NCBI GenBank assembly: GCA_028870315.1
Contig: JAGWPW010000045.1
Coordinates: forward strand, 1-64,000
Direction: 5' to 3'
DNA length: 64,000 bases
DNA from: Sphingomonadales bacterium
Lineage (GTDB): Bacteria; Pseudomonadota; Alphaproteobacteria; Sphingomonadales; Sphingomonadaceae
Positions 40,876 through 51,575 of this stretch are shown piece by piece. The notes beneath the pieces were generated by a model. That model worked only from the letters and a program-made list of their open reading frames with translations. It searched no databases and was not told the origin of the DNA. The translations under genes were made by a program, and so were the position numbers. Numbering within the stretch: position 1 is the first letter of the stretch; every line of letters starts with the position of its first letter.

Positions 40876-41886
40876 TCAGCTGGCGCGGCAGTTGACATGC
40901 ACCTTGGTCTCGTTGTTGGCGCCGCGCAGCGTGGCCATCATCGCCGGCAGCGCGCCTAGCCCGATCTCGTTGGTGATGATGGTCTTGGGATCGACATGCC
41001 CCTTGTCGATCTGGTCGGCGATGTAGTGGAAATCGCTGAGGCCATAGCCGACGAGGAACTGGATCGTCGCGCATTTCATCGCGGCGAGCGCCGGCATCAC
41101 CGGGTCGGCGTGGGTGCAGAAGCCGAGCGAGACGATCCTGCCGTAAAGCCTGGCGTGCTGCACCGATTTCGCCAGCATCCCCTCGCTGCCGATGCATTCG
41201 AAGACGATGTCGGGCGCGCCGCCCAGCGCTTCGGTCAGCTCGCCCGCCTCGTTCTCGCCGAAGGGAACGAAGCCGTCCGCGCCCATCGCGAGGCACAGGT
41301 CGCGCCGGCGCTGCGAGCGCGACATGGCGACGATCCGCCCGGCGCCGAGCCGGCGCGCCCAGTAGATCGCATAAAGCGCGACCGTGCCGCCGCCGAGCAC
41401 CAGCACCCGGTCGCCGGGCTGCATCCCGGCATGGCGCACGCCATAGAGGCTGACCGCAAGCGGCTCGACCAGCGCCGCATCGGCGAAGGAGAGGACGCGT
41501 GGCAGCCGGATCGCGATGCTCGCGGGCACGGCTGCGAATTCGGCAAAGCCGCGCATCGCGCCCGGCGCGGCGTGGCACAGGATGTGATTGCCGCCGCGGC
41601 AGCCCTCGCAATGGCCGCAGGCGCCAGACGGCAGCACCGACACCCGGTCGCCGAGCCGGTGGCTGTCCACCCCCTTGCCGAGCGCGATCACCTCGCCGCC
41701 ATATTCGTGGCCGAACTGGCTGCCGGGGCCGAAATCGAACAGCTCGCCCCTGGTCATCGACAGGTCGGTGCCGCAGATGCCGCAGCGTTCGACGCGGATC
41801 AGCACCTCGCCGGGGCCGGGCTCGGGATCGGCGATGGTCTCGATCACCGCCGCGGCGCCATGGCCGGGATAGATCGCCGCCTTCAT
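40876..41886 (-). CDS. Zinc-binding alcohol dehydrogenase (MDR family)
   Basis: CGICGTDLSMTRG, GHEYGGEVIALG, four-Cys zinc lobe CGHCEGCRGGNHILC, VLVLGGGTVALYAIYWAR. Confidence 0.9.
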   Translation of the reverse strand: MKAAIYPGHGAAAVIETIADPEPGPGEVLIRVERCGICGTDLSMTRGELFDFGPGSQFGHEYGGEVIALGKGVDSHRLGDRVSVLPSGACGHCEGCRGGNHILCHAAPGAMRGFAEFAAVPASIAIRLPRVLSFADAALVEPLAVSLYGVRHAGMQPGDRVLVLGGGTVALYAIYWARRLGAGRIVAMSRSQRRRDLCLAMGADGFVPFGENEAGELTEALGGAPDIVFECIGSEGMLAKSVQHARLYGRIVSLGFCTHADPVMPALAAMKCATIQFLVGYGLSDFHYIADQIDKGHVDPKTIITNEIGLGALPAMMATLRGANNETKVHVNCRAS

Positions 41887-43088
41887 GCCCGTTTCTCCAG
41901 AAGATCGTAGCGCCGGATGTAATCGGCGAAGGGTTCGCGCGCCTCGGCCTCGGTCATGCCGTAATCCTCGATCCGGTAGCGGTGGACGCCATGGGCAAGC
42001 TCGGGTTTTTCCTCGATCCGCCGCGCGAAGCCGGCGCGGGTTACCTCGGGAATGTCATAGCCGATGAAGGCGTAGATGCGCTCTATGACTGCCATCGGGT
42101 CGGCATGGAAATCGGCGTGGATGATGTCGAGCACCTGGCCGGGATGATGGGCGCGCACCGCCTCGCAGCGCTCGACCGCGCGCGCCCATTTCGCAAGCTC
42201 GCGGCGCAGCATGATCCGGCCGCGCAGCGGTCCGCGTGCCGCATCCTCGGTGAAGGGGTGCATCTGCATCAGCAGCGAGACGAGGCTGGGCACCGCCTTT
42301 GCCGGATCGCGATGCGTCTGGATGACCTTCGCATCGGGGAAGACCGCGAGCAAAAGATCGAGCGTGTCGATATGCCCGGGGTTCTTGAGCAGCCAGCGCC
42401 TGTCGGGCGAGGAACTGCCGATGAGCTTCACGCATTGCCCGTAATAGGCATAGGCGGGCGCCTCGCTCTGGCATTGCCACCAGGCATCGTAGCTCGCCGC
42501 CGACCAGCCGCAGCTCCACAGGTTGGAGACGAAGCAGTGGCGCAGCATCATGCAGCATTCATGGACTTCCTCGGCGGCGCGGAAATGCGCGGCGCGCTTT
42601 TCGGGCGCGCCTTCATAGCGCGCCGCGATCGCCGCGACGGTGCGCTGGAACTGCGGATAGCTTGCCCAGCTTTCGACCGGCGGGCGCGGCATCGGCGAAT
42701 CGAGCAGCCAGCTTTGCAGCCCCTGAAAACGCGGATCGAGCGCCATCAGCCGGTGAAGCGCAGTGGTGCCGGTGCGCGGGACGCCGGTGATGACCACGGG
42801 GGCGACGATGCTTGCCGCATCGAAGCCGGGATTGGCCTTCATCGCGGCGAAGGCCTGGGCGCGACCCTTGAGCACGCCTACAACCTCGTCCCAGGCGCGC
42901 TGGCGGCCGGCGGGGGTGAAATGCGGATCGTAATCCATCGAGGCGAGCAGCACGCTCAGCCCGGCAAGGTAATCGGGCGGGCCGAAATCGCCGTGCCCGG
43001 TCTCGGCGATGACGATTTCGTGCGCCGCGTCGAGCGCATCGGCAAAGCGCGCCGGCGGGGCGGGGGCAGCGCCGGGCATCGTCACCAC
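41883..43088 (-). CDS. Sulfotransferase family protein
   Basis: VVITGVPRTGTTALHRLMALDPRF, VIQTHRDPAKAVPSLVSLL; alternative start at 43079. Confidence 0.87.
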   Translation of the reverse strand: MVTMPGAAPAPPARFADALDAAHEIVIAETGHGDFGPPDYLAGLSVLLASMDYDPHFTPAGRQRAWDEVVGVLKGRAQAFAAMKANPGFDAASIVAPVVITGVPRTGTTALHRLMALDPRFQGLQSWLLDSPMPRPPVESWASYPQFQRTVAAIAARYEGAPEKRAAHFRAAEEVHECCMMLRHCFVSNLWSCGWSAASYDAWWQCQSEAPAYAYYGQCVKLIGSSSPDRRWLLKNPGHIDTLDLLLAVFPDAKVIQTHRDPAKAVPSLVSLLMQMHPFTEDAARGPLRGRIMLRRELAKWARAVERCEAVRAHHPGQVLDIIHADFHADPMAVIERIYAFIGYDIPEVTRAGFARRIEEKPELAHGVHRYRIEDYGMTEAEAREPFADYIRRYDLLEKRA

Positions 43089-44260
43089 CGGCGGCGGCGC
43101 TGGCAGGCGCGCACGCGCGCACGCAATTCGCTGTCACGCTCGGCCGGCGTGACGCGGGGCGTGTCCGGCGGAAGATGGGCGGAAAGTTCGGCGAATTTCA
43201 CCCGCTTCAGAACCGGCGTCGGACAGCTGTCGCAATCGTACCAGCGCCCATATATCGTCCCCTCGGTGTAGCCCGCGGGATCGAGCCAGTTGGGCACGCC
43301 CGGATCCTGAAGCGCAATTACCGCGCGGAATTTGCCGTCATCCGAGACGCGCGCGAAATGCCCGTTGGTGCTCGACAGCCGATAGACATATTCGATCGCG
43401 TTGAAATAGGGGTCGTTGAGCTGGAAATTCCAGTAGCGGCGCTGCGCGGGAAGCTCGGTTTCGAGGATCAGCGCCTCGTCGGGGGCGAATTCGAAGACCG
43501 CGGGCAGATAGACCTGCCGGGTGAACGAGCCGCCGAGCTTCACCGGCTCGAAGGTGTTGACCCCCACCCGCGCACGGATGTCGTTCTGCATCGCGTAGAA
43601 CAGCCGCTGGCAGTCGGCCGGCATCGCCACCATGCCGCGCACCCGCGCGAGGATGTCCTCGACCGACGGCCGCGGCTTGGGCGGCACCCGATCGAGACAT
43701 TCGATCGACAGCACCGGATCGACCTCGCTCAGCCAGTCGTAGCTGCGATAACGGGTCATCAGCACATGCGCATCGGGGGCGATCCTGAGCCAGTTGCCGG
43801 CATGGCCGGCAGGCCGCTCGGTGCTGAGCAGAAGCTCGAAGCTGCCGTCGTCGGCGACGACGAGATCACCGTCGTCGAGATCGTTGTAATCGGCGCCGGT
43901 GGTATCGATTCCCCAGGGCAGTCCCGGCAAGCCGCGCTGGGTGGTGAAGGTGACGAGCTTCACCGTTCCGCGCTGGCCGCTGATGCGGTAGCGATAGGCG
44001 CTGTCGATCGGGCAGTAGAGATAGATGTCGTCGGGATTGGGCTGGAGCGTGAACACCGGGTTCCACAAGGGCGCCCAGTCGGGATGCTCGGGGGTGGCGT
44101 GGAACCAGGCGAAATAGCCCGAGCTCAGCTGCATCATGATCTGGCGATAGATATCGGCGCGATAGGCGGGATCGTCGGGGCGCCAGGTCTGCGCGGTGAG
44201 ATCGGCGGCGCCCTGCAATGCGCCGAGCAGGTCGAACAGGGGGGGCAAGCGATCGGTCAT
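43082..44260 (-). CDS. DUF1214-like protein, paralog of 39649-40815
   Basis: WRPDDPAYRADIYRQ, EHPDWAPLWNPVFTLQPNPDDIYLYCPI, DPGVPNWLDPAGYTEGTIYGRWYDCD, C-term CQRRRRW. Confidence 0.65.
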   Translation of the reverse strand: MTDRLPPLFDLLGALQGAADLTAQTWRPDDPAYRADIYRQIMMQLSSGYFAWFHATPEHPDWAPLWNPVFTLQPNPDDIYLYCPIDSAYRYRISGQRGTVKLVTFTTQRGLPGLPWGIDTTGADYNDLDDGDLVVADDGSFELLLSTERPAGHAGNWLRIAPDAHVLMTRYRSYDWLSEVDPVLSIECLDRVPPKPRPSVEDILARVRGMVAMPADCQRLFYAMQNDIRARVGVNTFEPVKLGGSFTRQVYLPAVFEFAPDEALILETELPAQRRYWNFQLNDPYFNAIEYVYRLSSTNGHFARVSDDGKFRAVIALQDPGVPNWLDPAGYTEGTIYGRWYDCDSCPTPVLKRVKFAELSAHLPPDTPRVTPAERDSELRARVRACQRRRRW

Positions 44261-44263
44261 CGG

Positions 44264-44776
44264 TCAGTTCCGTGGCACCTGCGCGAAGAAATCGAGGCCG
44301 AGCTGGCTCGCCCAGAGATATTCGAGGTAATGCGGCAGGCCGGGCACGGCGATGAAGCACACCTCGGTCAGCGGGTTTGCGTTTCGATAGGGCACCGCCC
44401 AGCCATGCCGCGCGGCATTGGCGAGCACCCCGTTCCACTCCGCCTCGCTGCCGATCAGAAAGCCGAGGTGGTGGTGCATCAGCGTAAACCCGGAGCCGCG
44501 CGGCATGCGGTCCATGTAGATCGCGCTGCCCGGGCCGCGCGCCGCGATGATCTCGTACATCAGCGTGCCCACCCAGGCGAAGCGCGCCTCGATCTCGCCG
44601 CCTTCGGGCATGGCGCCGCCCAGCTCGGCGAACGCCCCGATCCCGAGCTGTTCGCCAAACAGCGCGCAGGCCCGGTCGAGATCATTGGTGACATAGGCCA
44701 TCTGGAAATGTTCGGCGCGCAGCAGCCCGGCGGCGGTATCGCCATCGCTCGCCAGCCGTTCGAGGCGCTGCGGCAT
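44264..44776 (-). CDS. VOC family protein
   Basis: HFQMAYVTNDLDRACALFGEQLGIGAF, FTLMHHHLGFLI. Confidence 0.82.
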   Translation of the reverse strand: MPQRLERLASDGDTAAGLLRAEHFQMAYVTNDLDRACALFGEQLGIGAFAELGGAMPEGGEIEARFAWVGTLMYEIIAARGPGSAIYMDRMPRGSGFTLMHHHLGFLIGSEAEWNGVLANAARHGWAVPYRNANPLTEVCFIAVPGLPHYLEYLWASQLGLDFFAQVPRN

Positions 44777-44803
44777 CTTTCTCTCCGGTGGACGCGCGAT
44801 GGA

Positions 44804-44838
44804 TTGCGAGTCGCGAGACTTGATAGTAGATACTATCT
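44804..44838 (+). promoter_or_regulatory. Predicted sigma70-like promoter with palindromic TetR-type operator, overlapping a predicted leaderless start
   Basis: TTGCGA (44804-44809), 17 nt, TAGATA (44827-44832); perfect dyad GATAGTA-GA-TACTATC at 44822-44837; ATG of TetR gene at 44839. Confidence 0.65.
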
Positions 44839-45510
44839 ATGACGGGTCAATCGCAGGGGCGGCATCCTTCGCCGGCAGCGCCGCAGACCGCGCGGCCAAG
44901 AAAGCGGCGCGCGCCCGCCGAACTGCGCCGGCGCCTGCTTGCCGCCGCCGGGGGGGAATTCGAGGCGCAGGGCTATTCGCGCACCACCACCGCGGCGATC
45001 GCCCGCCGCGCCGAGGTGTCCGAGGCCCAGCTTTTCCGCTATTTCGACTCGAAGGCGGCGCTGTTCCGGGCGGCGATCTTCGAGCCGCTCAACGCGCATT
45101 TCGCCGCGTTCGACGATCGCCAGCGCGCCGCCGCCGGGTCCTATCGCGAGGATGCGCGCGGTTATATCGTCGAGCTTCAGGACTTCATGGCGCAGCATTC
45201 GCGCATGCTCATGTCCCTGGTCGTCGCCGAGGCCTATGATCGCGGCGCGACCGGCGGGCTCGACGGGCTCGAAGGGCTTGCCACCTATTTCGAGCGCGGA
45301 CGCGCGATGATGGCGCGGCGGATGGGGGCGGATGCCGCGAACGCCCGGGTGCGGCCCGAGGTGATGGTGCGCGTCTCCTTTGCCGCGGTGCTTGCCTCGG
45401 CGCTGTTCGGCGACTGGATCTATGCCGGAAGCGGCGCCGATGCCGGTGAAATCGAAGCTGCGGTGACCGCCTTCGTGCTCGATGGCCTCAACGCCAATCC
45501 CGCCACCTGA
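44839..45510 (+). CDS. TetR family transcriptional regulator
   Basis: RRRLLAAAGGEFEAQGYSRTTTAAIARRAEVSEAQLFRYFDSKAALFRAAI. Confidence 0.9.
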   Translation: MTGQSQGRHPSPAAPQTARPRKRRAPAELRRRLLAAAGGEFEAQGYSRTTTAAIARRAEVSEAQLFRYFDSKAALFRAAIFEPLNAHFAAFDDRQRAAAGSYREDARGYIVELQDFMAQHSRMLMSLVVAEAYDRGATGGLDGLEGLATYFERGRAMMARRMGADAANARVRPEVMVRVSFAAVLASALFGDWIYAGSGADAGEIEAAVTAFVLDGLNANPAT

Positions 45511-45525
45511 TCGCCGCGCCGCGCG

Positions 45526-46599
45526 TCACCCGGGTGGGCAAGCGGTTGCGGCGCCGGGCAACTGCCGGCTGCGGCCCTCGCGCCATTCGCGCAGCACGAG
45601 ATAGCGGCCATGCAGCGCGCCGCGATCGTGGATGCCAAAGCCGAGCAGCGTGCCTTCATGCCCCTCGGCGGCGGGCAGCCATTTGATTGCCTCCAGCCCC
45701 AGCCGCACGCCTTCGCGGGTCAGCGACGGCGCCCGCGCGAGCGCTTCGGCGACCAGCCGGCCAAGATCGTGGCCCTTGGCGAGCGCGAGCGGATAGGCGG
45801 GATCGCCGGCCTCCCCGGCGCGAAGCGCGGCAAGCTCGCGATTGTCGTCGGCGAACATGTCGATGTAGCGCCAGCCGTCGATCACCCGGGCGAAGGCCGG
45901 GTCCTGACCGCGGATGCCGGCGGTGTTCATGATCCGTGGCCCGTCCCAGCCGCTGGTGGCGAGCGCGCGCGCCACTGCCGGCGCCGACAGGCCAAGCCCG
46001 AGATAGACGAAGCCATCGGGCGCGGCGCCGACCAGTTCGGCAACCTCGTCATCGGCGTGCTCGGCGAGCGGCGACAGCGCGGCGACAGCGGTGATGCGCA
46101 GCCCGCACAGCCCGGCCTCGTCGCGCAGGAATTCGAAATGCCGCCGCCCGATCGGCGAGCGGTCGAAGGCAACCGCGATGCGGCCACAGCCGAGCCCCGC
46201 GAGATGGCGGGCGATCACCAGCGATTCATCCTCATGCGAGCCGACCTGGAGATGAAACATGAAGTCGCCGCGCGCGCGATCGGCGCCCGCCCAGTTCAGC
46301 GTCGGCAGGCGGCAGCGTTCGGCGAGCGGGGTGGCGACCAGCGCGTTGTCGCCGATCGCCGGGCCAACGACCATCAGCACGTCGGCGGCATCGAGCGCGG
46401 CAAAGGCGCGTTCAACCGCGGCGGCGCTGCCGCCGGGCAGCCCAAGCCCATAGGCCCTGACGAATTCGACCGGCCGGTCGAGCCGGCCCTGTGCCCGCAG
46501 CCGGTCGATCGCCAGGGCAAGCGCCGCATCGACATCGCCCGGCGCGGGGCCGGCCCGGGCCATGTCGTTCAGCAGCCCGATGCGTATCGCCTGCGCCAT
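45526..46599 (-). CDS. Branched-chain amino-acid-type ABC substrate-binding fold protein without evident signal peptide
   Basis: IRIGLLNDMARAGPAPGD...VVGPAIGDNALVATPLAERCRLPTLNWAGADRARGDFMFHLQVGSHEDES; RBS GGGGAGG 7 nt before ATG at 46599. Confidence 0.78.
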   Translation of the reverse strand: MAQAIRIGLLNDMARAGPAPGDVDAALALAIDRLRAQGRLDRPVEFVRAYGLGLPGGSAAAVERAFAALDAADVLMVVGPAIGDNALVATPLAERCRLPTLNWAGADRARGDFMFHLQVGSHEDESLVIARHLAGLGCGRIAVAFDRSPIGRRHFEFLRDEAGLCGLRITAVAALSPLAEHADDEVAELVGAAPDGFVYLGLGLSAPAVARALATSGWDGPRIMNTAGIRGQDPAFARVIDGWRYIDMFADDNRELAALRAGEAGDPAYPLALAKGHDLGRLVAEALARAPSLTREGVRLGLEAIKWLPAAEGHEGTLLGFGIHDRGALHGRYLVLREWREGRSRQLPGAATACPPG

Positions 46600-46689
46600 G
46601 GCCGATCCTCCCCGGGCAACTCTGCCAGCATCGCCGGTTCGCATGCAAGGGCTTGCCAAGCGCATCGCGGCTGCGCAGGTCATGCATCC

Positions 46690-47478
46690 ATGACCGACGA
46701 TCGTGCCGTTCTCACCCGCCGCGCGGGCGCTGTCACCTGGGTGACGCTCAACCGGCCGGCGGCGATGAACGCCATCACCCGGCCGATGCATGACGAACTG
46801 GAAGCCGCCTTCAATGCCTTCGCCGACGATCCGGAGCAGCGCGTCTGCGTCGTCACCGGCGCCGGCGACAAGGCGTTCTGTGCCGGATCGGACATCCGCG
46901 ATGCGGTGGCCCACGGGCTGCCGGTCGATTACCCGCCGCACGGCTATGCCGGGCTTGCCGAGCGGTTCGATTGCCCCAAGCCGTTCATCGCCATGGTCAA
47001 CGGCCTCGCGCTCGGCGGCGGGTTCGAACTGGCGCTGGCCTGTGATCTCGTCATCGCCGCCGATCATGCCCAGTTCGGGCTGCCCGAGCCGGTGATCGGC
47101 GCGGTGGCGCTAGGTGGCGGGCTGCACCGGATCGTGCGGCAACTGCCGCTCAAGCTCGCCATGGGGCTCATCCTGTCGAGCCGACGGATGCCGGTTGCCG
47201 AGGCGGCGGCGCTGGGACTGGTCAATGAGGTGGTGCCCGCCGCCGGGCTCGAAGCCGCGGTGCGGCGCTGGTGCGAAGACCTGCTGCGCGCCGCGCCGCT
47301 CGCGCTTCAGGCCTCGAAGGCGACCGCGCTTGCCGGGCTCGATGCGGCTGGCATCGAGGCGGCGATGGCGGCGCAGCGCGAATTGCCGATCTTCAAGGCG
47401 TGGCGCGCCAGCGCCGACCTTGTCGAAGGTTTCACCGCCTTTTCCGAAAAGCGCCCGCCGCGCTGGACCGGGCGGTGA
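46690..47478 (+). CDS. Enoyl-CoA hydratase/isomerase (crotonase family)
   Basis: WVTLNRPAAMNAITRPM, GAGDKAFCAGSDIRD, VNGLALGGGFELALACDLVIAADHAQFGLPE. Confidence 0.93.
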   Translation: MTDDRAVLTRRAGAVTWVTLNRPAAMNAITRPMHDELEAAFNAFADDPEQRVCVVTGAGDKAFCAGSDIRDAVAHGLPVDYPPHGYAGLAERFDCPKPFIAMVNGLALGGGFELALACDLVIAADHAQFGLPEPVIGAVALGGGLHRIVRQLPLKLAMGLILSSRRMPVAEAAALGLVNEVVPAAGLEAAVRRWCEDLLRAAPLALQASKATALAGLDAAGIEAAMAAQRELPIFKAWRASADLVEGFTAFSEKRPPRWTGR

Positions 47479-47488
47479 GCGCCGGCGC

Positions 47489-48019
47489 TCAGCCGCGCGG
47501 CCCCCGCTGGAACAGGCGCTGGCCGCATACCTCGTAGCTGGGATCGACCGGGCTCGATCCCAAGAGGCCATCGCCCGAAAACGGCCGGGTGATGTGCATG
47601 TCATAGGTCACGACACGCTTTGAAAAACGCCACTTGCCATCGGCTTCGCGGCGGTAATTGTCGATATAGCGCACCGCCATCCAGTCCTCGATGAATTGCC
47701 CGAGGTTCTGGCGATCGGGGATGTAATGCCAGGCGAGGGCATAGACCTCGCCATTGCCGACATCGCCCTCGACGCTGATAAGATGGTTGCAGACATGGTG
47801 GCCGCTGTATTTCATGTGCGGCAGCGAAGCGGCGATGAATTCGCAATATTTGTCGGCCGGGCCATCGAAGCTGGTGCCATGGGTGTCGGTCGCATCGGCG
47901 GTGTAGAGATCGCGCAGCAATGCGACGTCCTTGCGGTCGATCGCGCGCGAATAGAGCAGCACCAGCTCGCGGATTGCCTCTTTCGCAAGCAGCTGACGCA
48001 GGCTTTCGGCATCGGTCAT
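47489..48019 (-). CDS. SnoaL-like / nuclear transport factor 2 family protein
   Basis: AIRELVLLYSRAIDRKDVALLRDLYTADATDTHGTSFDG. Confidence 0.82.
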   Translation of the reverse strand: MTDAESLRQLLAKEAIRELVLLYSRAIDRKDVALLRDLYTADATDTHGTSFDGPADKYCEFIAASLPHMKYSGHHVCNHLISVEGDVGNGEVYALAWHYIPDRQNLGQFIEDWMAVRYIDNYRREADGKWRFSKRVVTYDMHITRPFSGDGLLGSSPVDPSYEVCGQRLFQRGPRG

Positions 48020-48056
48020 GGCAAATCTCCAAAGGGACGGGGTGGCGGGCGCGGGT

Positions 48057-48881
48057 TCAGGGCCGGCCGGCAAGAAGCGCGCGGGCCTTTTCAAGCGCGG
48101 CCGCGAGCAGCGGTTCGAGCGCCTCGCCCGCCTCGGCGCGCGCGAGCAAGGGGAGTTCGAGCCCGATCGGGCAGGCGGCGGGCAGCGCGGCGACGAAGCC
48201 GGCAAGCGGCAGCACCCCTTCGCCCGGCACCGGCCGGTTGCAGCGCGCATCCTCGTAATAGCCCTCGTAAAGCCCGGCGGCGCGCGCATCGCAGAGCTGC
48301 GCGTAATGGATGCGGTGCGCGGGCGCGGCGGCAAGCTCTGCGGGTTGCGCGCCGCTGGCGAAGAAATGCATGGCATCGACCAGCACCCCGGCATCGTCCA
48401 CCCCGGCCTCGTCGAGGAAGGCGAGCGTCTGGCCAAGGCTGGCGAGCGGCATTCCGGGCATGAATTCGATGGTGACGGGCAGGCGGTGCGCGCGGGCGAG
48501 CGCGGCGAAGGCGCGGAACTCGGCGATCGCGCGGGTACGGTCGGCTTCGATCACGACGACATTCAGACGCGCCGCACCCAGATCGGCCATCATCGCGACG
48601 TCGCCCGCCGCATCGGCGATGGCGCGGCCGGGCATGATGAGGAAGCCTTCGCCCAGCGCGACGCTGACCCCGTTTTGCACCAGCGCGCGGCCGAGTTCGG
48701 CGCAAAGCGCGGGCTGGTCGCGCAACGTCCAGCCTGCCGCGCCCGCCAGCGGGCCGACGATCGGCTGCGGCGCGAGGCCGATCGCCGTGCAGCCGAGCCG
48801 CGCCGCCAGTTCCACGAAATCGGCGGGCGCCATGCCAAGGCCGCTGATGAATTCAAGACCGATGCTTCTTGCCACTGTCAT
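48057..48881 (-). CDS. Sugar phosphate isomerase/epimerase-like TIM-barrel protein
   Basis: VVIEADRTRAIAEFRAFAALARAHRLPVTIEFMPGM...VLVDAMHFFASG (AP endonuclease 2-like). Confidence 0.82.
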   Translation of the reverse strand: MTVARSIGLEFISGLGMAPADFVELAARLGCTAIGLAPQPIVGPLAGAAGWTLRDQPALCAELGRALVQNGVSVALGEGFLIMPGRAIADAAGDVAMMADLGAARLNVVVIEADRTRAIAEFRAFAALARAHRLPVTIEFMPGMPLASLGQTLAFLDEAGVDDAGVLVDAMHFFASGAQPAELAAAPAHRIHYAQLCDARAAGLYEGYYEDARCNRPVPGEGVLPLAGFVAALPAACPIGLELPLLARAEAGEALEPLLAAALEKARALLAGRP

Positions 48882-48885
48882 ATCC

Positions 48886-50132
48886 TCACTCGGGAGAAAT
48901 GCGCGCATCGAACCGCGGATAAGGGCCAAGGCCGGCCATCATCGCCGAGCCCGCCAGCACCACCGGGATCGCGACGATCAGCAGTGCGCGATAGCTGCCG
49001 GTGACGTCGAACACATGCCCGGCGATGATCGGCCCGATCCCCGAGCCCAGCATCAGCAGGCTGCCGATCGTCCCGTAGATCTTGCCGAAATGGCGCAGGC
49101 CCGCATAGCGGCTGGTGAGATAGGTCATCACCTGCAACCCCGCGCCGGCCGAATAGCCCAGCGCCAGCACCGCGAGCAGCGCGTTCAGCGGCGCCTGCGC
49201 GGCGACCAACAGCAGCGCATAGGCGACCGCCTGAAGCGCGTAGCTCGAAAAGGCGATCCAGCCGCCCGCGAAGCGATCGAGCAGCCAGCCGGTGACGATC
49301 TTGCCGGCGATGCCCGCGATCCCCTGCGCAATGAGGATGCGGCTCGCCGTGCCGCGGCTGAGGCCGGTGCCGACCAGCACCTCGAACAGATGCACGGTGA
49401 GCCCGGCGCCGGCGAGCGCCATCACCATATTGGCAAGCCCGATGCGCCAGATCGCAAGGCTGCGCCATGCCTCGGCAAGGCTGAGCCCGGGCAGCCGCGA
49501 CAGGTCGGCCGCGGGGGTTGCGGGGTTGCGGCGGCCGAGTTCGCGCGCGTCGAAGAAGCAGAAGATCACCAGCACCAGCGTCGATCCGCCCCATCCCAGC
49601 GCGATTGCCCGATAGGCGAAGCGCCAGCCATGCCCTGCGATCAGCCAGTTGCCGATGAGCGGCGCCAGCGATTGCGCCACCGCCGAGCCCGAGAGCACCA
49701 TGGCGAGCGCCAGCCCGCGGCTGCGGGTGAACAGGCTGGTGATCGCCGCGCCCCATACCGTCGTCTTTACCAGCACCGCGGCGAGCGACAGCAAGCTCCA
49801 CAAGGTGAACCACAGCGCGATGCGGCCATCGTTCAGGCTGAACGCGCCGAAGGCCAGCGTCGATGCCACCGTTCCCCAGATCGCGATCCGCCGCGTGCCG
49901 ATGACGTCGATCAGCGCGCCGATGAACGGCCCGAGCAGCACCGGCGCTGTCGCATAGATCGTGTAGCCGATCGAGATATCGGCGCGCGACCAGTGGAACG
50001 CCTGCTGGATCGGCTCGATGAACACCCCGAAGGAATAGGTGAACATCGAATAGAACGACATGCCGGCCAGCGCGGCCACCACCTTGGGCCAATGCGCTGC
50101 CCATTCCGCGCCGGGCCGGGGTGCGGCGGGGT

Positions 50133-50157
<25 letters not shown>
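48886..50157 (-). CDS. MFS transporter
   Basis: Repeated TM segments; FIGALIDVIGTRRIAIWG, GWLLDRFAGGWIAFSSY. Confidence 0.88.
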
Positions 50158-50983
<826 letters not shown>

Positions 50984-50987
<4 letters not shown>

Positions 50988-51565
50988 CGCTCTCTCCACA
51001 GCCCCGCGGCGAAACGCAGATCCTCGGGCACATCGACATCGCGCGCGAGCCCCGGGGTCGAAATCACCTCGATATCGAGCCCCAGCCGAAACGCTTCGGC
51101 ATCATGCGCGGCGAAGCTGCCTGTGCCATAGGCAAATGTGAAGCCCCCCGCCGCCGGCAGCGGCAGCGACAGGCCATTGGTCCCGGTGCCATGCCGATCA
51201 GGCGCGATGCCCACCCCTGCCACCTGCGCCAGCGCCTCGATGTCGCGAGGAACCAGCCGCGGCAGGTCTCCCGCCACGATCACCACCCGCGTCGCACCCG
51301 CTGCCGCCGCCGCCGCCACCCCCGCCGCCAGTGCCGCATTGAGCCCGCCGCCGGGATCGGCGATGGCAATGATATCGCCGTGGCGTGCCCGCGCGGGGCC
51401 GATGATCGCGATGTGATCGATCCCCCGCGCGGCGCGGGCCGCGTCCTCGACATGATCGAGCATCGCGGCGACGAGGCGTTCGCGCGCGGCGGCGTCGAGC
51501 ACGCCGGCAAGGCGCAGCTTGGCCTTGCCCGCGGGTTTGGCGGGAATGATCGCCCAGACGCTCAT
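50984..51565 (-). CDS. cofC: 2-phospho-L-lactate (or PEP/3-phosphoglycerate) guanylyltransferase CofC/FbiD
   Basis: IIPAKPAGKAKLRLAGVL, VVIVAGDLPRLVPRDIEAL, APDRHGTGTNGLSLPL, TPGLARDVDVPEDLRF. Confidence 0.93.
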
Positions 51566-51575
51566 CCGCGGCGTT

